Assembly (NCBI RefSeq): GCF_004684905.1
Contig: NZ_SRJC01000001.1
Span: forward strand, 1,736,001 to 1,800,000
Length of the DNA stretch: 64,000 bases
DNA from: Halobacillus salinus
GTDB lineage: Bacteria > Bacillota > Bacilli > Bacillales > Halobacillaceae
Direction: 5' to 3'
Positions 46,637-54,672 of this stretch are shown piece after piece. How positions within the stretch are numbered: position 1 is the first letter of the stretch; each line of letters opens with the position of its first letter. Position numbers and translations under genes: made by a program. The notes under the pieces are model-generated. The model was not told where the DNA came from. It was given only the letters and a program-made list of their open reading frames with translations, and did no database searches.

Positions 46637-47147
46637 TAACTGTATCTCCTCTCACTGTCTGATAAATCTTCTCCAGGTGTTTCGTCCATGTTTCAACGGA
46701 ATAGACAGGCAATTCTATATGACTTGTCACCTCGACGTCCCACGTGATGACAAACTGTATGTTAGCAAGATCCATTAAGGAGAGGTCCTCTTTCCTTCTG
46801 ATTAGAACACCTTTCGGATACCTATCTTGTTTATACCCTTCGACAAGGATGAGATCCGGACTAAAAAAACGATAAAATTCAATTAGTCGATCAAGTTCCA
46901 TCCCTTGATTCATCTCTATTTGAAGAGCATTTGGACTAGCGACTCCAGTCAAAAAAGATCCTGACTTCTTCAACTTGTATGTATCAGTCTCCCTATGCAT
47001 TTCCTGTAGAGGTTCTTTGTGACCGTGGTGTTTAATTACAGCTACTCGGTCTCCTTTGTTGGCACCATATTCGACCAACTCCGATAAAAAAGTAGTTTTC
47101 CCACTATTCTTATACCCGATCATTTGGAATACTGGAGATTGTTTCAT
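46629..47147 (-). CDS. mobB: Molybdopterin-guanine dinucleotide biosynthesis adapter MobB
   Basis: About 172 residues. The P-loop is GYKNSGKTT (residues 11-19), followed by VAVIKHHGHKEP and DLILVEGYKQDRYPKG, as in MobB GTPases that assist molybdenum cofactor maturation. AAGGGG fixes the ATG at 47147, 18 bases after an alternative in-frame ATG. It is first of mobB-moaE-moaD and separated from the upstream yitW by a terminator. Confidence 0.92.
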   Translation of the reverse strand: MKQSPVFQMIGYKNSGKTTFLSELVEYGANKGDRVAVIKHHGHKEPLQEMHRETDTYKLKKSGSFLTGVASPNALQIEMNQGMELDRLIEFYRFFSPDLILVEGYKQDRYPKGVLIRRKEDLSLMDLANIQFVITWDVEVTSHIELPVYSVETWTKHLEKIYQTVRGDTVNE

Positions 47148-47171
47148 TCTTTTTCCCCTTTTCAACGAAAT

Positions 47172-47203
47172 AAAAACCCCCTACCGTTCTATTCGGCAGG
47201 GGG
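47172..47203 (-). terminator. Terminator of yitW
   Basis: CCCCCTGCCG / CGGTAGGGGG on the minus strand, followed by TTTTT. Confidence 0.88.
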
Positions 47204-47212
47204 CATTGTCGA

Positions 47213-47527
47213 TCAATCTGGAATGCCTAGTGCAATCTTCGCATAGCGACTCATGCGATCCTTAGTCCAAGGTGGATTCCAAACGATATTGACTTGTACC
47301 TCATTGATTTCTGGTAGATCAGCTAGGCAACGCTTCACGTCTTGCTCGATATGACCAGCAAGCGGACAACCCATTGCTGTCAGCGTCATTGTGACGGTTG
47401 TCTTCCCGTCATCATCTATATCTACACCGTAGACTAAACCAAGGTTGACGATATCAATGCCAAGCTCGGGGTCAATGACATTCTCTAGGGCGCCCATAGC
47501 GTTTTCTTCAAGAGCTGTAGTACTCAC
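47213..47527 (-). CDS. yitW: MIP18/DUF59 family metal-sulfur assembly protein YitW
   Basis: About 104 residues. DPELGIDIVNLGLVYGVDID, TMTLTAMGCPLAG with the conserved Cys, and VNIVWNPPWTKDRMS place it in the DUF59 (SufT/PaaD-like) family, which helps Fe-S cluster assembly. The GTG at 47527 has AAGGGGG upstream; a longer frame to 47554 has no better site. It is downstream of yitV in the same orientation, as in B. subtilis. Confidence 0.9.
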   Translation of the reverse strand: MSTTALEENAMGALENVIDPELGIDIVNLGLVYGVDIDDDGKTTVTMTLTAMGCPLAGHIEQDVKRCLADLPEINEVQVNIVWNPPWTKDRMSRYAKIALGIPD

Positions 47528-47600
47528 ATTATTTCCCCCTTCACAATTCTTCAATTTCTATTATAAACAAAAATGCAAGCAGAATAAACTATTCTAGACT

Positions 47601-48365
47601 TTATAAGACCAGTTCCAACCAATTTACCATTTCTAAGATGGCAAAGCGACTGACTTTGTGGTCCCTTCCCACTTCTCTCAGGAACCGGATATTTTCAGGA
47701 TTTTTGTATTCCTGAATAATTTCATTATAGAATTCATAAGAATGATCGAATGGTACGACAGGATCTGCATCTCCATGCCAGAAGAAAATAGGTCGGCTGT
47801 AGAGCTTCTCCTTCCGTTTTGATAAATCTATACCTTCAAGGGAGGCATACAGAGCATTTAAGTCTTCCTCGCTAAGCGGAATCTCCACACCAGCTTTCGT
47901 AGCGTCCGCAATTAAACGCTTAGCAAATTCAACAGGTTTCGGCGACCCCATCATGACACAAGATGACTGGATCCAAGGGTACATAGTTAGAGCAGCACAA
48001 GTTGTGATACCACCCATAGAGGTTCCACCGATACCGATTCGACGATCTTTTATCCAGCCGAGACGGTCCAGTTCATCTTTTATATCTTGTAGTTCTTTAA
48101 GGTTCTGATACACTACATCCCAGAACTTCAGGCTTAGTGCTTCCTTCGTCAAATCTTGGTCACGTTCTCCATGATAAGCACTATCCGGGAGAATGACCCG
48201 ATATCCTCTTTGAGCAAGCAAGTAAGCTTGTGCAAGGTTATGTTCTTTAGCAGATGTATACCCGTGATAATAAATAAAGACAGGTAGTGGCTGTTCTTGC
48301 TTGGATTCTTCTACAATGGTAAGTACAGGTACATTTTTCAGTGAATGTCTTTGTATGCCTATCAT
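47601..48365 (-). CDS. yitV: Alpha/beta hydrolase YitV
   Basis: About 254 residues. It has FIYYHGYTSAKEHNLAQAYL, the nucleophile elbow GIGGTSMGG (Ser, about 116), an Asp in FWHGDADPVVPF and a His in VGRDHKVSRF. This is the full catalytic triad of a cytoplasmic esterase/peptidase-like hydrolase. The substrate is unknown. It is divergent from yitU, with 184 bases between them, and precedes yitW. Confidence 0.9.
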   Translation of the reverse strand: MIGIQRHSLKNVPVLTIVEESKQEQPLPVFIYYHGYTSAKEHNLAQAYLLAQRGYRVILPDSAYHGERDQDLTKEALSLKFWDVVYQNLKELQDIKDELDRLGWIKDRRIGIGGTSMGGITTCAALTMYPWIQSSCVMMGSPKPVEFAKRLIADATKAGVEIPLSEEDLNALYASLEGIDLSKRKEKLYSRPIFFWHGDADPVVPFDHSYEFYNEIIQEYKNPENIRFLREVGRDHKVSRFAILEMVNWLELVL

Positions 48366-48549
48366 TTCCCTAAACCCTTTCTAATAAATCTTTACGTATT
48401 ATTTAAATCATGCTAATTTTTAACTGTTATGTTGATATCGTAACACTGCCATTATCGAATGGAAAGTATTACGTTGTACTGGATTGAAATTCTTTACATC
48501 AACAGGAAAGTCCCGCTACACTATACATACAAAGAGAGAGGTGAATGGA

Positions 48550-49371
48550 ATGAAAGAGAGACACTTAATTGCTCTAGACTTAGATGGAACTTTACTAACT
48601 GACGAGAAAACAATCAGCACGAAAACGAAACAGACGGTATTGCATGCCATGGATCAAGGGCATGTTGTAGTAATTGCAACTGGACGCCCTCACCGTGCAA
48701 GTATTGATTTCTATCATGAATTAGGATTAAAAACGCCTATGGTGAATTTCAATGGCGCACTCATTCACCATCCGACTAATCACCAGTGGGACGCTCTTCA
48801 TTCCCCACTATCTATCCGTACAGCTCATCAAATCATTCATGTTTGCCAGGACCTTGGTGTTCGCAACATATTGGCTGAAGTGAAGGATGACGTATATTTG
48901 GATCAGTATGATGAAGAGATCATGAGTATCTTCCAATCGAAGAATGACTCCATTCAAGTCGGACGTTTGCAAGCCAACCTGAAAGAGGATCCGACATCTA
49001 TTTTGATTCATCCTGAAGAAGATAAAATTCAGCAACTTAGATCCCAACTCGATGAACACGCAGCATTGATTGATCACCGTAAATGGGGTGCACCCTATCA
49101 TGTCATAGAAATTGTTCGTTCCGGCATGAACAAAGCGGTAGGACTTGATAAAATATCCCGTTACTTCCACATTCCGAAAGAACGAATCATTGCGTTTGGT
49201 GACGAAGATAACGACCTTGAGATGTTGGATTACGCAGGAGTTGGCGTTGCTATGGGGAATGCCATTCCTGAATTGAAGAGTGTTGCGAACCACATCACTC
49301 TCACGAATGAGGAGAATGGAATAGGTGAATTCTTAGCCGATTATTTGAAATTGAATAAAGAGGCTATCTAG
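48550..49371 (+). CDS. yitU: HAD-superfamily Cof-type phosphatase YitU
   Basis: About 273 residues, IIB subclass. The motifs are LDLDGTLLTDE (catalytic Asp pair), VIATGRPHRAS, a Lys in MNKAVGLDK and FGDEDNDLEMLDYAG. B. subtilis YitU dephosphorylates the riboflavin precursor ARPP among other sugar phosphates; the same role is plausible here but not proven. GAGAGGTG precedes the ATG at 48550; an earlier start at 48484 lacks a site. A terminator follows. Confidence 0.92.
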   Translation: MKERHLIALDLDGTLLTDEKTISTKTKQTVLHAMDQGHVVVIATGRPHRASIDFYHELGLKTPMVNFNGALIHHPTNHQWDALHSPLSIRTAHQIIHVCQDLGVRNILAEVKDDVYLDQYDEEIMSIFQSKNDSIQVGRLQANLKEDPTSILIHPEEDKIQQLRSQLDEHAALIDHRKWGAPYHVIEIVRSGMNKAVGLDKISRYFHIPKERIIAFGDEDNDLEMLDYAGVGVAMGNAIPELKSVANHITLTNEENGIGEFLADYLKLNKEAI

Positions 49372-49412
49372 AATATATTTCCTCGTTTAACCCTGAATGA
49401 GCGAACCATACT

Positions 49413-49445
49413 AAGCTTGGACGCGAAAGCGTTCAGGCTTTTTTT
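49413..49445 (+). terminator. Terminator after yitU
   Basis: Imperfect stem AAGC..TGGACGC / GCGTTCAGGCTT around a GAAA loop, then TTTTTT. Confidence 0.75.
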
Positions 49446-49464
49446 ATGACAGGAGGGACTTGTC

Positions 49465-49608
49465 ATGGGAAAGGAAAAACAAGATCGCAACGTAAAAAGC
49501 AGGACTGAAGTTCAACCTTTCGACGAAAGTAAGATGGAGCCCAAAAGGCTTACAGACGCGGCTCGGAAGGAAATGGAAGCAGACCAGCATACGGTGGGAG
49601 GGTTTTAA
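49465..49608 (+). CDS. Short charged hypothetical protein
   Basis: 47 residues, wholly hydrophilic (MGKEKQDRNVKSRTEVQPFD...DQHTVGGF). AGGAGGG lies 8 bases before the ATG, which supports real translation. It ends 2 bases before the DUF3813 gene start, so the two are probably translated from one message. Family not recognised. Confidence 0.6.
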   Translation: MGKEKQDRNVKSRTEVQPFDESKMEPKRLTDAARKEMEADQHTVGGF

Positions 49609-49610
49609 CG

Positions 49611-49817
49611 ATGGCGAACAATCTATTTGAAAACGCTCGTGATGCAGTGGGCCGCTTCACACAAAACCGTGGTGGAGGCCGCAAAGCTAATCAAGAAGAT
49701 ATGCAAGCGGCTAAACAAGCGATTCAATCTGCCTATAGCCAATGTTCTCAAGAAGAGAAACAACAGCTACAGCAATTGGAGCAACAGCTTGAACAACACA
49801 ATCAAAGTTTGCGATAA
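49611..49817 (+). CDS. DUF3813 family protein (YizC-like)
   Basis: About 68 residues. FENARDAVGRFTQNRGG is followed by a Gln-rich helix (QQLQQLEQQLEQHNQSLR). The pattern and the site next to yitU match B. subtilis YizC/DUF3813, a small protein of unknown function. The ribosome site GGAGG is inside the end of the previous gene, so coupling is likely. A terminator follows. Confidence 0.8.
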   Translation: MANNLFENARDAVGRFTQNRGGGRKANQEDMQAAKQAIQSAYSQCSQEEKQQLQQLEQQLEQHNQSLR

Positions 49818-49825
49818 GTAAGAAT

Positions 49826-49850
49826 TAGGGGCTCCTTATTGGGAGCCCTT
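49826..49850 (+). terminator. Terminator after the DUF3813 gene
   Basis: AGGGGCTCC / GGGAGCCCTT hairpin; its T-run is short. Confidence 0.6.
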
Positions 49851-49890
49851 ACATATCCAGATGGAAGTAATTGTTTTTTTCTTATTTTCA

Positions 49891-50007
49891 TTGACAAAAG
49901 TGTATTAACTTCTTAATTTAATGGGTAGGGTAGTAGTAACCCCTAATGATTTTCTGAAAATTTGGTGTAGAAAAACTCCCGGTGATTAGTGCCCACCGGG
50001 AGTTTTT
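49891..50007 (+). promoter_or_regulatory. Orphan promoter, CodY box and terminator
   Basis: TTGACA at 49891-49896 is followed by 17 bases and TAATTT (a weak -10). The CodY box GATTTTCTGAAAATT at 49948-49962 is a 14/15 match. A strong bidirectional hairpin AAAAACTCCCGGTG / CACCGGGAGTTTTT spans 49971-50007. There is no reading frame with a ribosome site. It may make a short regulatory RNA of about 80 nt or be a regulatory relic. See findings. Confidence 0.45.
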
Positions 50008-50039
50008 CTATTTTTAATGGATTACTGTTTCTAAATAAA

Positions 50040-50075
50040 AAAAGAAACACCCTCATCACTAGTGGGTGTTTCTTT
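50040..50075. terminator. Terminator hairpin
   Basis: AAAGAAACACCC / GGGTGTTTCTTT, after the minus-strand gene that ends at 50074. Confidence 0.8.
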
Positions 50076-50499
50076 ACCAGAACCTGAAATAAGACCTTTT
50101 TAGCGTGATTGCATAGAGAGCATGACCGACTAACCAATACAAGATTGCTACACCATCTGTTAACGCGGGTGTTTCTTTGATGGCTATTAGTGTTAAAGGA
50201 ATATATGTCGTAGAAGCTCCTGCTGTAAGCAAGACAGACAATCCCCATTGGTTTTTCCTCGTATCTTTTATCCAATGTTTTAATAGATAGACATATAGAA
50301 TCCCTATCATCCAAGAGATGATCATGTGAAAGAGCCACTCCACGATGACCGGCCAATCTTTATCGCCTATCACCGGAATGAAATCGACATTCATGAGAAG
50401 AGTGTACACTTTCTTCCCTGTAGCGATTTCTACAAACCACATATATAAACCTAGTACAATTCCTGATATGGTTCCGATCCATAATCCCCAGCGAATCAT
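50074..50499 (-). CDS. Four-TM hypothetical membrane protein
   Basis: About 141 residues with helices at about 5-24, 55-75, 88-105 and 112-132. GISGIVLGLYMWFVEIATGKK and LVGHALYAITLKRSYFRFW are the visible features. AAGGA lies 9 bases before the ATG at 50499; a GTG 6 bases earlier is also in frame. It follows the DUF2785 gene closely (12 bases), so they form an operon. Related small proteins in Bacillaceae have no known function. Confidence 0.6.
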   Translation of the reverse strand: MIRWGLWIGTISGIVLGLYMWFVEIATGKKVYTLLMNVDFIPVIGDKDWPVIVEWLFHMIISWMIGILYVYLLKHWIKDTRKNQWGLSVLLTAGASTTYIPLTLIAIKETPALTDGVAILYWLVGHALYAITLKRSYFRFW

Positions 50500-50511
50500 G
50501 AGCACACTTCC

Positions 50512-51339
50512 TTAATAAGCTTCTTGTTTCCTAAGTTCCCTCAACAAGTTTTCTAAAACCTGTCTAAGCTCTCGGTAGTCGCCCTCGAGCATACGGAAAT
50601 AAAGGGCTCTTAATAAGTGTTTACTATTATTGATGATGATATCCTCACTCGGGTCCTGCCAACTCTCTCTTTCATACAGGAGCGTTTCCAGCCATTCTAC
50701 CCGTTGGTTTGATTCGATCTTTTTGAACATCGTCAAGATGGCTGTAACCATTCGCTCTTCTTCATCAAAAAGATAGGGTTGCTCGATCATGAACTGTTCT
50801 CTGATGACAGGCAGCATTTCCAGAACGTGCTGAGAGGTAATTTCATCGCAGCCTGCCACAGCATTGATTGCATCTGCCGCGTGCGCCATCGCATGGGCCC
50901 ACCCTTTATCCTTCACATATCCGCGGTGGTCCATTTCTTGCTGCATATATTTTTTCAAGTTGTCCCATACCCTAAGGACCTCCTCCTCTTTAAGAAAAGG
51001 GGTTTTCCGGTGTTTTTCTATAATCGGGGGTATGAGAAGCACAGAGAAACTGCGCTTAAACACCGCATCTTCTTCCTTTTTAGAATTGCTTATACGGTAA
51101 AATAGATAATTTTTATTTAATATTGACTGAAGGATGTTCTTCAGTTGTTCTTCATTGTAATAGCCTCTTCCGATGAAAGTCGTAAAAATCGTGTGAATTA
51201 ATTCATCCCTTAGAACAGGATGTATGGAACCGATCCGCTGCAGCATCATCGTTGTCAGTTCTTGCAAGTTCTGATTGTCTGGCACTTGATAATCGTTATC
51301 TTTAATTGGCTGCAACACATCTATTAGTCGAGATTCCAT
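50512..51339 (-). CDS. DUF2785 domain protein
   Basis: About 275 residues, helical and soluble. GWAHAMAHAADAINAVAGCDE is the DUF2785 hallmark, followed by LTMFKKIESNQRVEWLETLL. The His-containing core may bind a ligand; function unknown. AGGAGGTG fixes the ATG at 51339, while a longer frame to 51375 would enclose that site. It is upstream of the four-TM gene in the same operon. Confidence 0.85.
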   Translation of the reverse strand: MESRLIDVLQPIKDNDYQVPDNQNLQELTTMMLQRIGSIHPVLRDELIHTIFTTFIGRGYYNEEQLKNILQSILNKNYLFYRISNSKKEEDAVFKRSFSVLLIPPIIEKHRKTPFLKEEEVLRVWDNLKKYMQQEMDHRGYVKDKGWAHAMAHAADAINAVAGCDEITSQHVLEMLPVIREQFMIEQPYLFDEEERMVTAILTMFKKIESNQRVEWLETLLYERESWQDPSEDIIINNSKHLLRALYFRMLEGDYRELRQVLENLLRELRKQEAY

Positions 51340-51468
51340 TTCTTCACCTCCTAAATTGCCCTCATTGTAACACAACTTCCAATCAATCTAATAAGAAGTG
51401 CTCTAATAGTTTTGACGTTCCTTGTTTTCTGCTAAAATAAGAAGAGATGTTACAGAGGAGGATACGAA

Positions 51469-51732
51469 ATGACAATACAAGTACAAGAAACACCAAATCC
51501 AAACGCGCGTAAATTTACGACGGAATCGATGATCTTTCAAGGGGACGGAAGCGTTTCTGTTATGCCAGGTCAAACAAGCGAGTTCGAGATTATGAACAAG
51601 CTTATGGCTCTCGAAGGCGTAGACAATGTCTTCGGCTTTCAGAACTTCATTACAATCAATAAACTGCCAAACGCTGAGTGGGATGACTTAACTCCACAGG
51701 TTAAAGAAGTCATTACAAGTTACGGCTATTAA
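51469..51732 (+). CDS. Nfu/NifU N-terminal domain protein
   Basis: 87 residues, the stand-alone Nfu_N domain: TPNPNARKFTTESMIFQGDG, LMALEGVDNVFGFQNFITINKLPNAEWDDL. It lacks the C-terminal CxxC scaffold domain of full NifU/Nfu. It is probably linked to Fe-S cluster work, but alone it cannot hold a cluster by known ligands. GAGGAGG precedes the ATG. It is one transcription unit with its own strong terminator. Confidence 0.9.
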   Translation: MTIQVQETPNPNARKFTTESMIFQGDGSVSVMPGQTSEFEIMNKLMALEGVDNVFGFQNFITINKLPNAEWDDLTPQVKEVITSYGY

Positions 51733-51740
51733 TCTCTACT

Positions 51741-51776
51741 AAAAAAGACCCGGAGCAATTTGCTCCGGGTCTTTTT
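51741..51776. terminator. Bidirectional terminator
   Basis: AAAAAGACCCGGAGCA / TGCTCCGGGTCTTTTT, 16 bp, between the Nfu_N gene and the BsuPI gene. Confidence 0.92.
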
Positions 51777-51789
51777 CGGTTTATTTTTC

Positions 51790-52668
51790 TTAGAAGCTTT
51801 CTAGTGGAATATAATTTTCATGCGTCGGTTCCCCATCTTCTTGGCTTTCTTCATAGATGGACATCGTCACCGTACCGAACTCAGGCAGCTTGTCCTCAGA
51901 AATCGAAACTTCTATCTCGAATGAAGACCAAGATGGTGCTCCTTCTCCGTCCACTTGCACAGCTTCAGGTTCAACAACTACATTGTGACCATCCTCCACG
52001 CTGTACATAAAGGCACCCTCAAACACACGTGCTTCTCCTTTTACAACGTACGAGCCGTTCTCACCTTCCACTGTGATGTTACGGAACGCTTCCCCATCGC
52101 CTTCAAATTCTTTCACAGATGCTTGTTCGTTCGTTCCTTCCTGTGCTGCTTCAATGGTGAATGGTTGCGTCATTTCAAAAGGTGTCGCTTCTACTGATTC
52201 ATCATTGATGGTATCTACTAGGAAAGTAACGGTTACTTCATACTCTCCTGGTTCTACATCTGTCCACGCTTCTGAAGCAGAAATAGCTTTCCCATTTGCG
52301 AGCTCCTCTGACGTCAATTCTTGTGTGAAGGACTTATCAGCAGAGAATGTATAAACATTTTCTGCATCTGCATTTGTCACTTTCACCTCGTATTGCTGGC
52401 TAGATGCGAAACCGAGCGTGACAGGTTCTTCGCCCGTATTAGTCAATGAGAAATCAAAGTTCGCCGCGTCGTCTGTTGCTTTCACTTTGACATCGGTAGC
52501 CATTTGGTTAATCAAGGCATCCATATCCTTTTCAGTATTCTGATCTTCCGTTTGTTCCTGGTCGGCCTCTGTACCTTCTCCATTTGCTTCATCCATTTCT
52601 CCACTTGTCCCACAAGCTGCTAACGTTAACACGATGACCCCCATCATCATGGCAAATAATTTTTTCAT
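51790..52668 (-). CDS. ipi: BsuPI-domain lipoprotein, proteinase inhibitor-like
   Basis: About 292 residues. The signal peptide (MKKLFAMMMGVIVLTLAACGTSG, lipobox Cys at about 19) is followed by an acidic linker and the BsuPI domain (FSLTNTGEEPVTLGFASSQQYEVKV, EPGEYEVTVTF). The last 80 residues form a second Ig-like Gmad2-type domain (VEGENGSYVVKGEARVFEGAF). B. subtilis Ipi inhibits an intracellular proteinase and is much shorter; here the protein is exported and has a second domain. GAGGAG fixes the ATG at 52668. It lies after yitT, as in B. subtilis. Confidence 0.85.
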   Translation of the reverse strand: MKKLFAMMMGVIVLTLAACGTSGEMDEANGEGTEADQEQTEDQNTEKDMDALINQMATDVKVKATDDAANFDFSLTNTGEEPVTLGFASSQQYEVKVTNADAENVYTFSADKSFTQELTSEELANGKAISASEAWTDVEPGEYEVTVTFLVDTINDESVEATPFEMTQPFTIEAAQEGTNEQASVKEFEGDGEAFRNITVEGENGSYVVKGEARVFEGAFMYSVEDGHNVVVEPEAVQVDGEGAPSWSSFEIEVSISEDKLPEFGTVTMSIYEESQEDGEPTHENYIPLESF

Positions 52669-52730
52669 ATCGCCACTCCTCTTTTTCTGTATTTGTTTCA
52701 TTAGTCGTATAACCCGTCCAAAAGGTTACA

Positions 52731-53582
52731 TCATTGATCATCTTTTCGGAAGAACCCAAAGATACCAGTCGTTTGAACGATATTGGTAAAGGCATTCGGA
52801 TCTACGTCATCGATGATATGCTGCAAATCGTACAGCTCATAGCGTGTGATGACCATCACTAGCATGTTTTTGTCCTCTTGTGTGAATGCTCCTTTCGCTG
52901 GTAATGTCGTAATACCCCGGACCAACTGAGCATGAATAGCTTTTTCAAGCTCTGGTGCCTTGGTCGTGATGATCATAGCCGTAAGCTTTTCATGACGAGT
53001 ATGAACCGCATCAATGACACGCGTCGTTACGTAAAGTGTAAGAAGGGTGTATAATGCGTTTTCCGGTTCGTAAAGGAAGCCAGCCAACACTATGATGACT
53101 CCATTTATCATTAAGAAGTAAATGCCGATCGGTCGGTCTTTCATGCGTGACAGAATCATCGCAATGATATCCAGTCCTCCTGTGGAAGCACCCCATTTCA
53201 AGGTGATACCGACACCGACTCCTCCAAGAACACCACCGAATACAGCGTTAAGTATAATATCGGTCGACAGTTGCTCGACAGGTATGACTTCTAGAAAAAG
53301 GGTCGTAAATGCTACAGATATCGCACTGTAGACAGTGAATCCCTTTCCTACCTTCATCCACCCTAATATGGCAACTGGAATGTTAAGTATGAATAGGATT
53401 AAACCTGTGCTGATCCCAGGTATCCCTGCAAAGTCAGTTAAGATACTCGTTAATAGCTGAGCAATCCCAGTGAACCCGCTTGCGTAAACATTGGCTTCGA
53501 TTAAGAACAAGTTCAGTGATAATGCGTTGAATATCGCCCCTAATAGGACAATAAGAATTCGTTTAATTTCGACAGTAAACAA
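52731..53582 (-). CDS. yitT: YitT family membrane protein
   Basis: About 283 residues. Five to six helices come first (LVLLGAIFNALSLNLFLI-type beginning, then NAVFGGVLGGVGVGITLKWGASTGGLDII). The cytoplasmic DUF2179 domain (RGITTLPAKGAFTQEDKNMLVMVITRYE) follows. Its transport function is unknown. It starts with TTG behind AGGGAGG. It leads the pair yitT-ipi, divergent from degV (yitS), matching the B. subtilis order. Confidence 0.9.
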   Translation of the reverse strand: MFTVEIKRILIVLLGAIFNALSLNLFLIEANVYASGFTGIAQLLTSILTDFAGIPGISTGLILFILNIPVAILGWMKVGKGFTVYSAISVAFTTLFLEVIPVEQLSTDIILNAVFGGVLGGVGVGITLKWGASTGGLDIIAMILSRMKDRPIGIYFLMINGVIIVLAGFLYEPENALYTLLTLYVTTRVIDAVHTRHEKLTAMIITTKAPELEKAIHAQLVRGITTLPAKGAFTQEDKNMLVMVITRYELYDLQHIIDDVDPNAFTNIVQTTGIFGFFRKDDQ

Positions 53583-53747
53583 GAAAAAACCTCCCTACGA
53601 ACCTCGTCTATTCTTTTTTATCACCCGTTGATAGTAAAATCAAGCGCTTAATAAAGAATATTACAAAGTTAACACGATTGTTTTGACTAACTAAGTGATT
53701 GTGCCTAAACTGATAGTAATAAAAAAAACGATAAGCAGGTGACCATA

Positions 53748-54608
53748 ATGAATGTTAAAATCCTTTGTGATTCCGCTTCTGATCTTTCGAAAGAAGTACA
53801 GGAAGAGCTCTCGATTCACTCCGTTCCACTCAGAGTTACCATCAATGGTGAAGAATATGAAGACGGCAGAGACATCTCACCAGTAGAGGTATTCCAGAAA
53901 ATGCGCGATGGGGGCGCACCTAAAACTTCCCAAGTCTCCCCTCAGGCATTTGAGGAAACTTTTTTATCTTTCGTCAAGGAAGACCAACCCTTTATCTATT
54001 TTGCTTTTTCTTCTGAACTCTCAGGGACATACCAAACTGCCAAAATGATTGAACAGGATGTAAAAGAAAAATATCCGAATGCCAAGTTTGATGTAGTAGA
54101 CACGAAAGCTGCTTCGCTAGGATACGGCCTCGTCGTAATGCGAGCAGCAGAAGCCGCACTGAATGGCGACTCGTATGAAGAAGTTCTTGGAATCGGGACC
54201 TATCATGCTACTCACATGGAGCATATCTTCACAGTAGATGACCTCGAATACCTCTACCGTGGTGGGCGCGTGAGTAAAACCGCTGCATTTGTCGGGACTC
54301 TTCTTAAAATTAAACCCTTGTTACATATGGAGGATGGCAAGCTCATTCCTTTAGAGAAGATCAGAGGTGCCAAAAAGGTATTGAAGCGAATGGTTGAAGT
54401 GATGGGAGAGCGTGGGATAGAGCTTGAGAACCAACGCATTGCCATCAGCCATGGTGATGATGCCGAGACCGCACAGAAGTTAGCCGATATGATTAAAGAA
54501 GAGTACGGCTATAAAGAAATCCATATCGACTTGATCGGGTCTTCTATTGGCGCCCATGCCGGGCCGGGAACCATTGCACTCTTCTTCCTAAATGAGCCTT
54601 ACAAATAA
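53748..54608 (+). CDS. yitS: DegV family fatty-acid-binding protein (YitS)
   Basis: About 286 residues. KILCDSASDLSKEV, PKTSQVSPQAFEETF with its fatty-acid-binding Ser/Thr, FSSELSGTYQTAKM and the late GSSIGAHAGPGTIALFF define DegV/FakB proteins. These present fatty acids to the FakA kinase. AGGTGA before the ATG at 53748 favours it over an upstream GTG at 53739. A terminator follows whose 3' strand carries the ribosome site of the next gene. Confidence 0.92.
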   Translation: MNVKILCDSASDLSKEVQEELSIHSVPLRVTINGEEYEDGRDISPVEVFQKMRDGGAPKTSQVSPQAFEETFLSFVKEDQPFIYFAFSSELSGTYQTAKMIEQDVKEKYPNAKFDVVDTKAASLGYGLVVMRAAEAALNGDSYEEVLGIGTYHATHMEHIFTVDDLEYLYRGGRVSKTAAFVGTLLKIKPLLHMEDGKLIPLEKIRGAKKVLKRMVEVMGERGIELENQRIAISHGDDAETAQKLADMIKEEYGYKEIHIDLIGSSIGAHAGPGTIALFFLNEPYK

Positions 54609-54631
54609 ATATTCCCGTATAAGCGTAACCT

Positions 54632-54670
54632 AACCCTCTTTGTAGCGACTAACTTACAAAGGGGGTTTTT
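54632..54670 (+). terminator. Terminator after degV overlapping the next RBS
   Basis: ACCCTCTTTGTA / TACAAAGGGGGT plus TTTTT. The GGGGG of the right arm also serves as the likely ribosome site of the DUF4349 gene at 54673. Confidence 0.75.
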
Positions 54671-54672
54671 CT

